DNA of 64,000 bases, from contig JACKCR010000004.1 of NCBI GenBank assembly GCA_020633975.1, positions 385,472 through 449,471 on the forward strand. The letters are read 5' to 3'. The position numbers and the translations under genes were made by a program. The DNA is from Candidatus Eiseniibacteriota bacterium. Lineage in GTDB: Bacteria; Eisenbacteria; RBG-16-71-46; CAIMUX01. The notes below the pieces were generated by a model. The model did no database searches and was not told where the DNA came from. It was given only the letters and a program-made list of their open reading frames with translations. Shown piece by piece: positions 44,633 through 54,413 of this stretch (positions within the stretch are counted from its first letter, which is position 1; each line of letters starts with the position of its first letter).

Positions 44633-45805
44633 CTATGGGAGCCGCTGGAGCTGGACCTTCGCCTCATGTAGATGGTCACCGCGCCGGTAGCGCAAGGTGA
44701 CCAAGTCACCGGGGTTCCGACGATCCAGAGCCTTGTAGAGATCGTCGTAGACCGCGACCTCCAGCTCATCCACGCCCACGATGACGTCGCCCAGACTGAT
44801 CTCGCGACGGGAGTTCTGGGTCGTGCCGCGGAGTCCGGCGTCTGCGGCGGCGCTCCCGGGCTGGACCTCGTTGATGATCACGCCGCTGACTCCCCATCGC
44901 TGCGCGAGGTCATCGGAGACCAGCGTGACGCCGAGTCCGGCTCTTTCCGTCCGGCCGAACTCGATGAGCTGAGGAACGACTCGCTTGATGGTCGTCACGG
45001 GGACGGCGAATCCGATCCCGGCGCTGGATCCGCTCGTCGAGTAGATGGCGGTGTTCATCCCGATGAGGCGTCCCGAGGAGTCGAGGAGCGGTCCGCCCGA
45101 GTTGCCGGGGTTGATCGAGGCGTCGGTCTGGATGACGTCCGTGATCGGCCGGTTCCCCACGGATCGGATCTCCCGACCCAGCGCGCTCACGACTCCGGTG
45201 GTGAGGGTTTGGTCGAGCCCGAACGGGTTCCCGATCGCGATGACCTTCTGACCGACGAGCAACTCTCGCGTGTCGCCTGGCTTCACCGGTGTGAGCCCGT
45301 TTCGCGGCGGCTCGATCTCGAGGACGGCGATGTCCTTGGTGATGTCCGCACCGACGACTTTGGCGTCGTGGGTGGATCCGTCGGAGAGAGTTACGGTGAA
45401 CTCGTCTCCGCCTTCGATGACATGGAAGTTCGTCACGACGTGACCCTTCCGGTCCCACACGAACCCGGAGCCGGATCCGCGGGGGACTTCCATGACATTC
45501 CGGCTGAACATGCTCCGGCGGATCTGGGTGTTGGTGATGAACACGACCGAGGCCGAGGCCTCGCGGAAGATCTCGATGGTGTTTCTCTCGTCCTCGAGGA
45601 GGTAGGAGTGTTCGTCGAGAGACTGGCCGAAGACCGGCTGGATCCATCCGAGCTGGGGGAACAACCCGTCCAGGGTCGATACGAGCCCGAAGACAGGAAG
45701 CACGACGCGAAGGCTCACGCCGAGGAGGAGGGCGAGGACGAGACTCGCACGGTCCACGAGGCGGCTACGGGTGCGTTCGTGTGGCTTCCGTCGGACGAGA
45801 GTCAT
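44633..45805 (-). CDS. HtrA/Deg-type S1C serine protease with one PDZ domain
   Basis: 390 residues; AGGGGGAATC precedes the ATG. One N-terminal membrane segment (~20-50) acts as anchor or uncleaved signal. The trypsin-like domain has His in VVTNFHVIEGG (~125), Asp in KDIAVLEIEPP (~160) and Ser in ASINPGNSGGPLLD (~236). A single C-terminal PDZ domain (GVSGVIINEVQPGSAAADAGL) follows. The single-PDZ, anchored form resembles DegS or chloroplast Deg1, which cleave misfolded or signalling proteins (including anti-sigma factors) outside the cytoplasm. A candidate -10 (TACAAT) is at 45908-45913. Confidence 0.94.
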   Translation of the reverse strand: MTLVRRKPHERTRSRLVDRASLVLALLLGVSLRVVLPVFGLVSTLDGLFPQLGWIQPVFGQSLDEHSYLLEDERNTIEIFREASASVVFITNTQIRRSMFSRNVMEVPRGSGSGFVWDRKGHVVTNFHVIEGGDEFTVTLSDGSTHDAKVVGADITKDIAVLEIEPPRNGLTPVKPGDTRELLVGQKVIAIGNPFGLDQTLTTGVVSALGREIRSVGNRPITDVIQTDASINPGNSGGPLLDSSGRLIGMNTAIYSTSGSSAGIGFAVPVTTIKRVVPQLIEFGRTERAGLGVTLVSDDLAQRWGVSGVIINEVQPGSAAADAGLRGTTQNSRREISLGDVIVGVDELEVAVYDDLYKALDRRNPGDLVTLRYRRGDHLHEAKVQLQRLP

Positions 45806-45907
45806 TGATTCCCCCTAGAGGCGGCGCGGTTGCGCCAGACTGTGGGCTCCGATCGGGTCGAACCCGTCAGCGGTGAGAAAAGGTCCTGCCAATTGGCCTG
45901 GGGTGAG

Positions 45908-45913
45908 ATTGTA
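45908..45913 (-). promoter_or_regulatory. Candidate -10 (GGTACAAT) for the Deg protease gene
   Basis: The minus strand reads CCAGGTACAAT, ~103 nt before the ATG at 45805. No good -35 was found at 16-18 bp. Confidence 0.32.
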
Positions 45914-46020
45914 CCTGGAGTGCGATCCGTATGGCAGGAGCCAACTGAGTCGCCAACTCGTTGTGGAACATCCGACTGGCTGTCGCCAGATCCCGATCTC
46001 GTCGCAGCATCACAGCCCTG

Positions 46021-47337
46021 TCACCGGACCTCGGTTTCGCCGGTCTGGACGGTGTGGACGAGCGCGTACCCGTCTCGCTTCGCGATCAGGACGACCTCAT
46101 ACGACGCCCGGGAGAGGTTGAGCACGTCCGGGTATCCACCGAGGACGACCGACTCACCGCCGTCGGTGACGTGTTTGAGCCACTGGATTCCCGTGTCGGT
46201 GCGCCAGAGCACCGCGCCGTCTGGGTCCACGCGCGAAAGGCTCCACGTGGCCTCCTTTGCCAGCGACGGACGGGAGAGGATCAGGAAGGACCGCGGGGAG
46301 TCGAGTACCCAGGCGTCGCGTGTGGCCGGTTCGACGAGGAATCCGCCAGCGAGGAAGGCGGGGGGACCGAGGGGATCGAGGCTCGTGAGGTCGAGTTCGA
46401 GGTCACTCCGGGGGAAGCCGGCGGATGCGGTCGAATCCTGGGCGACCCAGCACTCCCCCTTGTAGAGGGCCCGCCAGGGCGAGCCGGTGACGGACCGTGG
46501 TTCGCCCGACCAGCGGGCGAGCGAGGAGCGTTCCTCGTCCGAGAGGAGTCCGAACCACTCGCTGACGACTCGGTCGCCTCCCCGTCGTGCGAACTCGGGC
46601 ACCTGGACCGATGCGTTGGTCTGGAAGTCTCGCGAGCTGGCCCGGGTGTTCGGGGGCGCGAGGCAGTAGGTGACCGCATGCTCGATGGTGCCGCGACTGG
46701 AGAGTGCGCGGAGGCGGTCATCCAGGGGACGGAGTCTCAAGTCGGCCGCTGAGTCGTCTCCTGTCGCACGGGATCCGGGGTCGAGCTGCCAGTACCGGCC
46801 GTCCGTGGTTCGGACGACCATGCCGGAGAAGGTCGACGTGGCGATGTAGAAGCTCGGGTCCGTGGGGAGAGACGCGGCGATCTCGGGGTTCGCGGCTCGG
46901 AGTTCGTCATCTCGGACGACGACCTCGAGATCCGGTAGGGACCGGACCTCGAACCCCTCGTTCCAGAGCCAGAGGAGGTGATTCGCGACGCCGAGGATGG
47001 CCGGGCCTGCCGTGTTGCCGGGACGATCGCCGATCTCGACCTTGGCGCCGACGTCACCGTTCTGCGCGTCGAGCTGCACGACCCGGTAGCGATCGTAGTA
47101 CTGGTCAGGTCCGGCTCCCCGTCCGAAGGCCCGATGGACCCGCGCTTCGCGGGTTAGGAAGAGGAGCTGCTCGCGCTCGCCCTGCCGCTCATGCCAGAGA
47201 TCGCTCGAGAGCTCGGGAGGGCTGACCTGGTCGTCGGACTTGGAGACGACGAGCCACAGGACCCCCACCGCGAGCAGCGAGAGAGCGAGGATCCCGATGA
47301 TCCGCCTGCGGGAGACGTCTTTCGTCGGACCGGACAC
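46021..47337 (-). CDS. Unknown membrane-anchored periplasmic protein
   Basis: 438 residues from a GTG start at 47337; upstream in-frame sequence does not look coding, and no ribosome site precedes the GTG. A membrane helix (IIGILALSLLAVGVLWLVV) at ~12-30 follows a basic KDVSRRR segment, then a large extracytoplasmic part. Blade-like patterns such as NHLLWLWNEGFEVRSLPDL, TDGRYWQLDPGSR and WSLSRVDPDGAVLWRTDTG suggest a beta-propeller. It resembles the PA2928-type uncharacterised proteins, but I am not sure of this. Divergent from the RND pair, so a link to efflux is possible. Confidence 0.7.
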   Translation of the reverse strand: MSGPTKDVSRRRIIGILALSLLAVGVLWLVVSKSDDQVSPPELSSDLWHERQGEREQLLFLTREARVHRAFGRGAGPDQYYDRYRVVQLDAQNGDVGAKVEIGDRPGNTAGPAILGVANHLLWLWNEGFEVRSLPDLEVVVRDDELRAANPEIAASLPTDPSFYIATSTFSGMVVRTTDGRYWQLDPGSRATGDDSAADLRLRPLDDRLRALSSRGTIEHAVTYCLAPPNTRASSRDFQTNASVQVPEFARRGGDRVVSEWFGLLSDEERSSLARWSGEPRSVTGSPWRALYKGECWVAQDSTASAGFPRSDLELDLTSLDPLGPPAFLAGGFLVEPATRDAWVLDSPRSFLILSRPSLAKEATWSLSRVDPDGAVLWRTDTGIQWLKHVTDGGESVVLGGYPDVLNLSRASYEVVLIAKRDGYALVHTVQTGETEVR

Positions 47338-47343
47338 GGGCGG

Positions 47344-47349
47344 ATAGTA
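47344..47349 (-). promoter_or_regulatory. Candidate -10 (TACTAT) implying a leaderless transcript
   Basis: The minus strand reads TACTAT with its last base 7 nt before the GTG at 47337; a normal transcript start would coincide with the start codon. No -35 is obvious. Confidence 0.35.
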
Positions 47350-47526
47350 TCGTGGCGAGCGAGCGGCGTCCTCGTCGTTGATATGGCCCGCGAGTCGAGC
47401 GAAGATGCTGGGACGCTGGCGGGGAGCGTCGCTGCGTCCCGCGCCTGCGGAACTGGCGTGGCGAGCCCGCCCTGAGCAGTGGTGTGTAGGGGCTGTCGGG
47501 GCCTGGAGCCAAGCGAGAGGAGATCG

Positions 47527-50500
47527 ATGTCTGCTCAGAGCTTCGTGACGTCGCGCCCCGTGGCGATCCTCATGATCTTCCTGGCCGCGGTCGTGTTCGG
47601 CTACTTCTCCTACGCGCGGCTCCCCCTCGCACTCATGCCGGAACTGACCTATCCGACCCTCACCGTGCGGACGGAGTACGAAGGTGCCGCGCCAGAGGAG
47701 GTCGAGAACGACGTCAGTCGCCCGATCGAGGAGGCTCTCGGGGTCATCGGCGGGCTCCAGCAGATCTCGAGCGTGAGCAGAGCGGGGGTGAGTGACGTCA
47801 TCCTGGAGTTCGGCTGGGACATCGACATCGCGGACGCGACCCAGGACGTTCTGGAACGGCTCGACCTGGTCTTTCTGCCGAGCGAAGCGAAGAAGCCTCT
47901 CATCCTCCACTTCGATCCGGCCCTCGATCCTGTTCTCGAGCTCTCGCTGTCTGGTCGCGGGGTCGAGTTCGAAGGCGACGAGGGACTGCGCCGGCTGCGT
48001 CGGCTCGCCGACCTTCAGGTGAAGCGGGTGCTCGAGCCGATCAAGGGCGTGGCGGCAGTCCGGATCAAAGGTGGGCTCGAGGAGGAGATCCAGGTACGGC
48101 TCGACGAAGAGAAGCTCCACCGAGCGGGGCTCTCGATCTCCCAGGTCATCTCGCGACTCGCGCAGGAGAACATCAACGTTGCGGGTGGGACGATTCAGGA
48201 GGGACGGACCGAGTATCTCGTCCGCACCGTGAACGAGTTCCAAAGCCTCGAGGAGATCGAGGAGACGATCGTCCTCCGCTCGGGCGACACCGAGATACGA
48301 GTCCGCGATCTCGGTGAGGTGAAGTACGCGAACAAGGAACGTCAGATCGTAACGCGAACGGACGGAGCGCCGAGCGTCCAGATCGAGATCTACAAAGAAG
48401 CCGACGCGAACATCGTCTCGCTGGCCAAGGCGATCAAGGCGACCTTGGGTGACTTCACGCCCCCTGCGATACTCAGTGAGTCTTCGTCAGGGGACACCGC
48501 AGAGGCACGGCGCGACTCCTCTCAGGAGGAAGCCGCTCGGAAGGACGCCTCTAGCGCCGACTCCGGCGACGAGGGAGAACGTCGCGGTCACGGGAATCGT
48601 CGCGGCGGACGAGGGGGACGTGGTGGGGGCATCGGTGGCGGCGGACCGCAAGGGCTGACCGAGCAGCTCTACCGTTCCGAGGGTGCGTCGCTCCGGCTCG
48701 TCGCGGATCGTTCTCTCTTCATCGAGAGCAGCATCGCCGAAGTGCGAAACACCGCGCTCCTGGGCGGGCTCTTGGCCGTCGTGGTTCTCTTCGTCTTCCT
48801 GCGGAACGCGGTGTCGACTGCGATCATCGCTGTCTCGATACCGATTTCGCTCCTCGTGACGTTCGCACCCCTCAATCTCATCGGCGTTTCGCTCAACATC
48901 ATGTCGCTCGGAGGGCTCGCGCTCGGGATCGGAATGCTCGTCGACTCGTCGATCGTGGTGCTCGAATCGATCCAGCGATGTAGGGACGAAGGGGATGGTG
49001 TCGTCTCGGCCGCGATCCGGGGCACGAACGAGGTCCGTGCTGCGGTCGTCGCGTCGATTCTCACTTCGATCGCAGTCTTTTTCCCGATGGTGTTCGTCGA
49101 AGGAGTCGCGGGTCAGGCGTTCGGAGACCTGGGGCTTGCCGTCGTCGTTTCGCTGCTCGCGTCGCTCGTGGTCGCGATCTACTTCATTCCGATGCTGGCG
49201 AGCCGACGGGTGAATGCGTTCGAGGGACCGGCGTCGGATCGGGCTCCGGGCGAAGATCGATCGACGTCGGGACCTGCATCGGCGCACTCTCCGACGTCCT
49301 CCTCCTCCGCACCCTCCACCCGCAAGGCAGGTGGGCTTGCCTTCCTTCGGCGGGGGGTCGGTTTCCGGTTCGCATCCTGGGACGCGCTTCGCCGCGACCT
49401 GCCTCGCATTCCGCGCTGGGCGCGGGTGAGCGTGGTTCCGGCCGTCATCGCCGTTCTCTACATCGCCGTCATCCGGTTCGTCATCGCTACGGCGCTCGAG
49501 CTGGTCGGGAAGATCCTGATCCTCGTCCTGGGACTTCTCACGTTCCTGACGGTGCGAGTCGTCTGGCCCGCGCTTCGGATCGTCTTCGGTGTTCTCGGTG
49601 CGTTGCCCCTTCGTCTCACGGACAAGCTTCTCGCCTCGCTCAACGACGGGTATCCACGTGTGATCCGTCACCTGCTGACGAGGCCGGGTCTCACGGGGGG
49701 GATCCTTCTGGTCACCCTGATTGGGATGATGGTGATGGTCCGCGGTCTCGCGAGTGAACTCCTGCCGGAGGTGAGGCAGGGAGAGTTCACGGTGGAGGTG
49801 GCACTTCCGGTCGGGACACCGTTGGAAGAGACCGAGAGGGTGTTGGCCCCGGTGGAGGCCGCGCTTCTCGCAGAGCGTGACGACATCCATGCGCTCATCC
49901 TCACCGTCGGTTTCGATCCGAGCCAGTCCGAGCGCTCGGACGAGGGCGAGCACACCGCCCGGATCAAGGTGCTCCTCGAGAAGGGTGGCCGGAACGCAGA
50001 GAGGGAGGACGCGGTCGCCGCGAGGATCCGGACCCGGCTCGACCGGATTCCAGACCTCGACGCGACGATCACCCGCCCGGTCCTCTTCTCGAGCAAGACG
50101 CCGATCGAAGTGGAAATCCACGGGGACGACCTCGGCGAGCTTCGCACGTACTCGGAAGAGACGACGCGGGTGCTCTCGACCTTGCCTGAACTGGCAGACG
50201 TGCAGTCGACGCTTCGCCCCGGCGCGCCGGAAGTGCAGATCGTCTATGACCGGGAGCGGCTCTCCCGCTTCGGGCTCTCCATCGGCGAAGTCGCGCGGCT
50301 CGTACGTGACAAAGTGCAGGGGAACGAAGCGACGCGGTTCAATCGAGTGAACCGACGGATTCCGATCCTCGTGCAGCTAGAGGAAGAGGACCGTGAAGCC
50401 GTGGAGGATGTCGAGGACGTCATCGTGAATCCGGGGGGCGACCGTCCGATTCCTCTGTCCGCGGTGGCGGACGTCGTTCTCGGTGAAGGGCCGAGTGAAG

Positions 50501-51237
50501 TGCGGAGGATCGACGGAGGACGGGTCGCAGTCGTGCGGGCGAACTTGGCGGAGGGGTCCCTCAGCACAGCGACGGATGCGATCCGGTCTGCCCTCGATCG
50601 TGAGATCGACTGGCCGGCAGGGCTCGGCTACCTCATGGGCGGCCAGAACCAGGAGTGGGAGCGGAGTCGCGGTTCACTCCTTCTCGCGCTCGGGCTCTCC
50701 GTCTTCCTGGTCTACGTGATCATGGCGGCGCAGTTCGAGTCGCTTCTCCACCCGTTCCTCATCATGTTCACGATCCCACTCGCCTTCGTGGGTACGTTCA
50801 TCGCTCTCCACCTCCTCGGCATTCCGCTCTCTGTCGTCGTGTTTCTGGGGATGATCCTGCTCGCGGGGATCGTGGTGAACAACGCGATCGTGTTGGTCGA
50901 CTACATCAACACGCTGAGGCGACGTGGCATCGCGCTCGAAGAGGCGATCGTCACGGCGGGGCGCGTCCGACTCCGTCCGATTCTCATGACGACGCTGACG
51001 ACCGTCCTCGGCCTCCTGCCGATGGCCGTGGGGCTGGGCGACGGAGCCGAGATCCGCACTCCGATGGCGATCGCGGTCATTACGGGGCTCCTCAGCTCGA
51101 CCTTCCTCACGTTGCTCATCATCCCGTCCCTCTACGGCATGCTGGAACGAGCGAAGGACAGGATCCGGGCGAACGTCCTCTCGGGCAGCTCCGTCCGCGC
51201 CGATGGCCATGCCGGCCCATCGGAGACGAACGGATGA
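47527..51237 (+). CDS. RND transporter with two non-canonical insertions
   Basis: 1236 residues; AGGAG precedes ATG 47527. RND (AcrB/MdtB-like) signs: MPELTYPTLTVRTEYEGAAPEEVENDVSRPIEEALGVIGG, GIGMLVDSSIVVLESI in TM4, GSLLLALGLSVFLVYVIMAAQFESLLHPF and NNAIVLVDYINTLRRRG. TM4 has VDSS instead of VDD, so the second proton-relay Asp is absent. Insert 1 (~318-374): Ser/Glu then Arg-Gly-Gly-rich repeats in the first periplasmic half. Insert 2 (~562-704): a Ser/Pro tract plus two to three extra hydrophobic segments between TM6 and TM7. Its stop overlaps the start of a second RND gene (ATGA). No fusion-protein or outer-membrane gene is adjacent. Confidence 0.93.
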   Translation: MSAQSFVTSRPVAILMIFLAAVVFGYFSYARLPLALMPELTYPTLTVRTEYEGAAPEEVENDVSRPIEEALGVIGGLQQISSVSRAGVSDVILEFGWDIDIADATQDVLERLDLVFLPSEAKKPLILHFDPALDPVLELSLSGRGVEFEGDEGLRRLRRLADLQVKRVLEPIKGVAAVRIKGGLEEEIQVRLDEEKLHRAGLSISQVISRLAQENINVAGGTIQEGRTEYLVRTVNEFQSLEEIEETIVLRSGDTEIRVRDLGEVKYANKERQIVTRTDGAPSVQIEIYKEADANIVSLAKAIKATLGDFTPPAILSESSSGDTAEARRDSSQEEAARKDASSADSGDEGERRGHGNRRGGRGGRGGGIGGGGPQGLTEQLYRSEGASLRLVADRSLFIESSIAEVRNTALLGGLLAVVVLFVFLRNAVSTAIIAVSIPISLLVTFAPLNLIGVSLNIMSLGGLALGIGMLVDSSIVVLESIQRCRDEGDGVVSAAIRGTNEVRAAVVASILTSIAVFFPMVFVEGVAGQAFGDLGLAVVVSLLASLVVAIYFIPMLASRRVNAFEGPASDRAPGEDRSTSGPASAHSPTSSSSAPSTRKAGGLAFLRRGVGFRFASWDALRRDLPRIPRWARVSVVPAVIAVLYIAVIRFVIATALELVGKILILVLGLLTFLTVRVVWPALRIVFGVLGALPLRLTDKLLASLNDGYPRVIRHLLTRPGLTGGILLVTLIGMMVMVRGLASELLPEVRQGEFTVEVALPVGTPLEETERVLAPVEAALLAERDDIHALILTVGFDPSQSERSDEGEHTARIKVLLEKGGRNAEREDAVAARIRTRLDRIPDLDATITRPVLFSSKTPIEVEIHGDDLGELRTYSEETTRVLSTLPELADVQSTLRPGAPEVQIVYDRERLSRFGLSIGEVARLVRDKVQGNEATRFNRVNRRIPILVQLEEEDREAVEDVEDVIVNPGGDRPIPLSAVADVVLGEGPSEVRRIDGGRVAVVRANLAEGSLSTATDAIRSALDREIDWPAGLGYLMGGQNQEWERSRGSLLLALGLSVFLVYVIMAAQFESLLHPFLIMFTIPLAFVGTFIALHLLGIPLSVVVFLGMILLAGIVVNNAIVLVDYINTLRRRGIALEEAIVTAGRVRLRPILMTTLTTVLGLLPMAVGLGDGAEIRTPMAIAVITGLLSSTFLTLLIIPSLYGMLERAKDRIRANVLSGSSVRADGHAGPSETNG

Positions 51238-54200
51238 AGGAGCGGGGCGCGACAGGCGGGCTCCCGCGGTTCTCGCTCGAGCGGCGCATCTCCGTCCTCG
51301 TGCTCTTCCTCACCGCGCTCGTGGTCGGGTTCGTGGCGACGCGTTGGATTCCGATCGAGCTGATCCCGAGCGGATACACCGAGCCGTCGCTCCGGGTGGT
51401 CGTCCCGTGGCCGCAAGCGCCGCCCCAGGAAGTGATGGAGAAGATCGCGGAGCCGCTGGAGGAAGAACTCCGGACGGTGCGTGGCCTCGATCGGATCACC
51501 ACGGTGTCCCACTCCGACAACTGTCGCGCCTTCCTCCGCTTCAAACAGTCGACCGACATGGACATCGCCTACCGCGAAGTCCGCGACCGAGTGGAGCGCG
51601 CGCGACGCGAGTTCCCCGACGACGTCGATCAGGTCTTCATCTTCAAGGACGACGCTTCGGGCATCCCGGTCTATGTGATCGGGATCGCGGTACCGCCCAC
51701 GGTGCTCGACTCCTACAACCTGATCCAGAAGCAGATCATCCTTCCACTCGAGCGGATCGACGGGGTGGCGTCCGTCGCCGTGAACGGGCTGGAGGAGAAG
51801 GAGATCCTGATCGAGGTCGACCGCGACAAGTCGGACGCGCTCGGCCTCAACATCTATCAGCTCGCGCAGGAACTCGGTGACGACAGCTTCAGCCTCTCCA
51901 GCGGTTCCGTGCGGGAGGGGTCGAAGAAGCTCCTCCTTCGCTCGATTGCGAAGTACGACAACCTGGACCAGCTCGAGAATCGTCCGATCGGGCCGAACGT
52001 GCGTCTCAAGGACGTGGCGAAGATCTCCTACGCCGAGCCGGACAAGGACTATCGCGTCCGCGCCATGAGCGAGCCGGCCTACGCGATCATCGTCTTCAAG
52101 GAAGGGGACGCGAACGCTCGGGACGTATCTCGGAGAGTCGATCAGACCTTCAAGGAGCTCCAGGAGAATCCGCGTCTCGCCGACGTGGGGATGTTGACGC
52201 TCTTCGACACGGGCAAGGTGATCGACGACGCTTTGACCAAGCTGCTCGGGAGTGGACTCATCGGAGGGCTCATCGCGGGCTTCGTCCTCTTCTTCTTCTT
52301 GAGACGCCTCAGGCTGACGATGGTCGTCAACCTGGCCGTTCCTCTCTCTCTGCTCATCGCGATCACCGTGATGTACTTCGCGGGGGAGACGCTCAACATC
52401 ATCACGCTCCTCGCCCTCATGGTCTGCGTGGGGCTCCTGGTCGACAATGCGATCGTCGTCGCCGAGAACATCGATCGGCTCTACAAGGAGGGCGTGGACC
52501 GGAAGGATGCCGCGATCGAGGGAGCGGGGGAGATCGCGCTCGCGATCACGATGTCGACACTCACCACCGTCGTCGTCTTCCTGCCGGTCTCGTTGATCGA
52601 AGGGCCGGGGCAGTTCTTCCTCCTCCGCATGGCGATCCCGATCTCCGTTGCGCTGATCGCTTCGCTCTTCGTCGCGCTCGTCTTCGTGCCGCTCAACGTC
52701 TACCTCACATTGCCGCGATCCCGTGAGCCCCGGAAGCAAGGACGGGTGGAGGCGCGGTATCGGGCGGCGATCGATGGGGTGCGCCGAGTCTATGACTTCA
52801 CATTCTCGCGGCTCTCCTCCGTCTATGGTCGCCTCCTCGGCAACTTCCTCGGTCGACGGTTCGACCTCGTCCTCCTTCTCGTCTTCGTCTTCGCGGCGAC
52901 GATCGGACTCTCCAAGGGACATCTCTCCATCGTCGACGTGCAGGAAGGGGAGGAGTCGGGGTTCGCGATCGAGGTCGAGACGTCGCCTGTCAACACCCTC
53001 GAAGAGACGGAGGCCTGGTTCCTCAGGGCGGAAGCCGTGGTCGAGAGCCTCTCGACGGAGCTCGATCTCGCCGGTTGGTTCCTCTTCCACGACCGAACGG
53101 GCGGCACGCTTCAGGGCTGGTTCGAGTCCCCACGCACGAACAAGCTGACGGGGCGCGAAGTCACGCAGCGAGTTCTCGAGGCTCTTCCGAGGGAGCCTGG
53201 GCTGGAGCTGACGACAGGTACGGAGGACCAGACCTCGGAGGGGAGCGACAAGGAGACCTACCAGCTCACGGTGTACGGAGAGGACCCGGAGGAACTCGGT
53301 CATCTCGTGGACGAGCTCGAGCCACTCTTCACGAGAGTGCCTGGCGTGTTGGGAGTCCAGAAGAGCTTGGATGCCGCACCGAATCAGCTCGGCCTGGTCG
53401 TCGATCGGGACCGCGCACAGCAGCTCGAGGTCGACCCTCGGGTCATCGCGGGCGTGGTCGGGTATGCGCTCCGTGGACAGTCGCTACCGAAGTACCACGA
53501 CGAGGGACGCGAGATTCCGGTGCGGGTCCGTTTCGAAGAGGAGGATCGAGAGAGCCTCACCGAGCTGGGCAGCTTCTACGTTCCGACGAATCAGGGAAGC
53601 TACCTGCCGCTCTCCGCACTCACGACCACCGACGTTCTCTCCGCGCCGGAGGCGATCGTGCGGAGGGACAAGCGCGTCGCCCGCTCCATCACGCTCGACC
53701 TCGAACCGGGGCTCGAGAAGGAGACGCGGAACCGGCTCGACGCCTTGACGCGGGCGATCGATCTCCCGGAGGGCGTGAGCTTCCGCACGGACGTTCGCGC
53801 ACGCGGGTTCGACGAGGATCTGAAGAGCCTCTTCTTCGCGCTCGGGCTCTCGGTCGTCTTCATCTATCTGCTCATGGGGATTCTGTTCGAGAGTTCGATC
53901 CTTCCGCTCTCGATCATCTTCACCATTCCACTCGCGAGTCTCGGGGTCTACTGGATCCATCTCGCTACCGGGCGGGACGTCGACTTCCTCGGGATCGTGG
54001 GATGTGTCCTCTTGGTCGGCGTCGTGGTGAACAACGGAATCGTTCTCATCGACTACGTGAACCGTCTCCGGGCACAGGGAACGAGCCGGAACGAGGCGAT
54101 CATGCTCGCGACCGAGCTTCGTTTCCGCCCGATCATGATGACCGCGATCACGACCATCGGCGGAATGATCCCGCTCGCGATCTCCGGACGCACCGAGATC

Positions 54201-54413
54201 GGGATCAGCTACACCAGCTTCGCCCTCACGCTGATCGGCGGAATGACTACGGCCACACTTCTCACGCTCCTGGTCGTCCCGATCTTCTATACGTTCTTCG
54301 ACGACCTCGGCATCAAGTTGGGTGGGACCGTGAGGTGGGCCCGTGGACGCCACGACCCACGGACTGCGCCCGGGCTCGCGGCTTCCGGAAAGCCGGTGGA
54401 GCCCACTCTCTGA
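51234..54413 (+). CDS. RND transporter, second subunit-like
   Basis: 1059 residues, a normal RND length. The start codon overlaps the previous stop (ATGA). N-terminal FSLERRISVLVLFLTALVVGFVATRWIPIELIPSG is the usual TM1 entry; TM4 reads VGLLVDNAIVVAENIDRLYKEG, with Asn in place of the second Asp; TM10 has VVVNNGIVLIDYVNRLRAQG. Together with the preceding gene this suggests a heteromeric pump of the MdtBC type, whose substrate would be an amphiphile, lipid or metal. The stop overlaps the biotin ligase start (TGATG). Confidence 0.94.
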   Translation: MKERGATGGLPRFSLERRISVLVLFLTALVVGFVATRWIPIELIPSGYTEPSLRVVVPWPQAPPQEVMEKIAEPLEEELRTVRGLDRITTVSHSDNCRAFLRFKQSTDMDIAYREVRDRVERARREFPDDVDQVFIFKDDASGIPVYVIGIAVPPTVLDSYNLIQKQIILPLERIDGVASVAVNGLEEKEILIEVDRDKSDALGLNIYQLAQELGDDSFSLSSGSVREGSKKLLLRSIAKYDNLDQLENRPIGPNVRLKDVAKISYAEPDKDYRVRAMSEPAYAIIVFKEGDANARDVSRRVDQTFKELQENPRLADVGMLTLFDTGKVIDDALTKLLGSGLIGGLIAGFVLFFFLRRLRLTMVVNLAVPLSLLIAITVMYFAGETLNIITLLALMVCVGLLVDNAIVVAENIDRLYKEGVDRKDAAIEGAGEIALAITMSTLTTVVVFLPVSLIEGPGQFFLLRMAIPISVALIASLFVALVFVPLNVYLTLPRSREPRKQGRVEARYRAAIDGVRRVYDFTFSRLSSVYGRLLGNFLGRRFDLVLLLVFVFAATIGLSKGHLSIVDVQEGEESGFAIEVETSPVNTLEETEAWFLRAEAVVESLSTELDLAGWFLFHDRTGGTLQGWFESPRTNKLTGREVTQRVLEALPREPGLELTTGTEDQTSEGSDKETYQLTVYGEDPEELGHLVDELEPLFTRVPGVLGVQKSLDAAPNQLGLVVDRDRAQQLEVDPRVIAGVVGYALRGQSLPKYHDEGREIPVRVRFEEEDRESLTELGSFYVPTNQGSYLPLSALTTTDVLSAPEAIVRRDKRVARSITLDLEPGLEKETRNRLDALTRAIDLPEGVSFRTDVRARGFDEDLKSLFFALGLSVVFIYLLMGILFESSILPLSIIFTIPLASLGVYWIHLATGRDVDFLGIVGCVLLVGVVVNNGIVLIDYVNRLRAQGTSRNEAIMLATELRFRPIMMTAITTIGGMIPLAISGRTEIGISYTSFALTLIGGMTTATLLTLLVVPIFYTFFDDLGIKLGGTVRWARGRHDPRTAPGLAASGKPVEPTL

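Noticed and set aside
50655-51233. Upstream extension of the second RND protein
   Set aside because: The reading overlaps the first RND gene's coding end; the ATG at 51234 with the ATGA overlap is the natural start.
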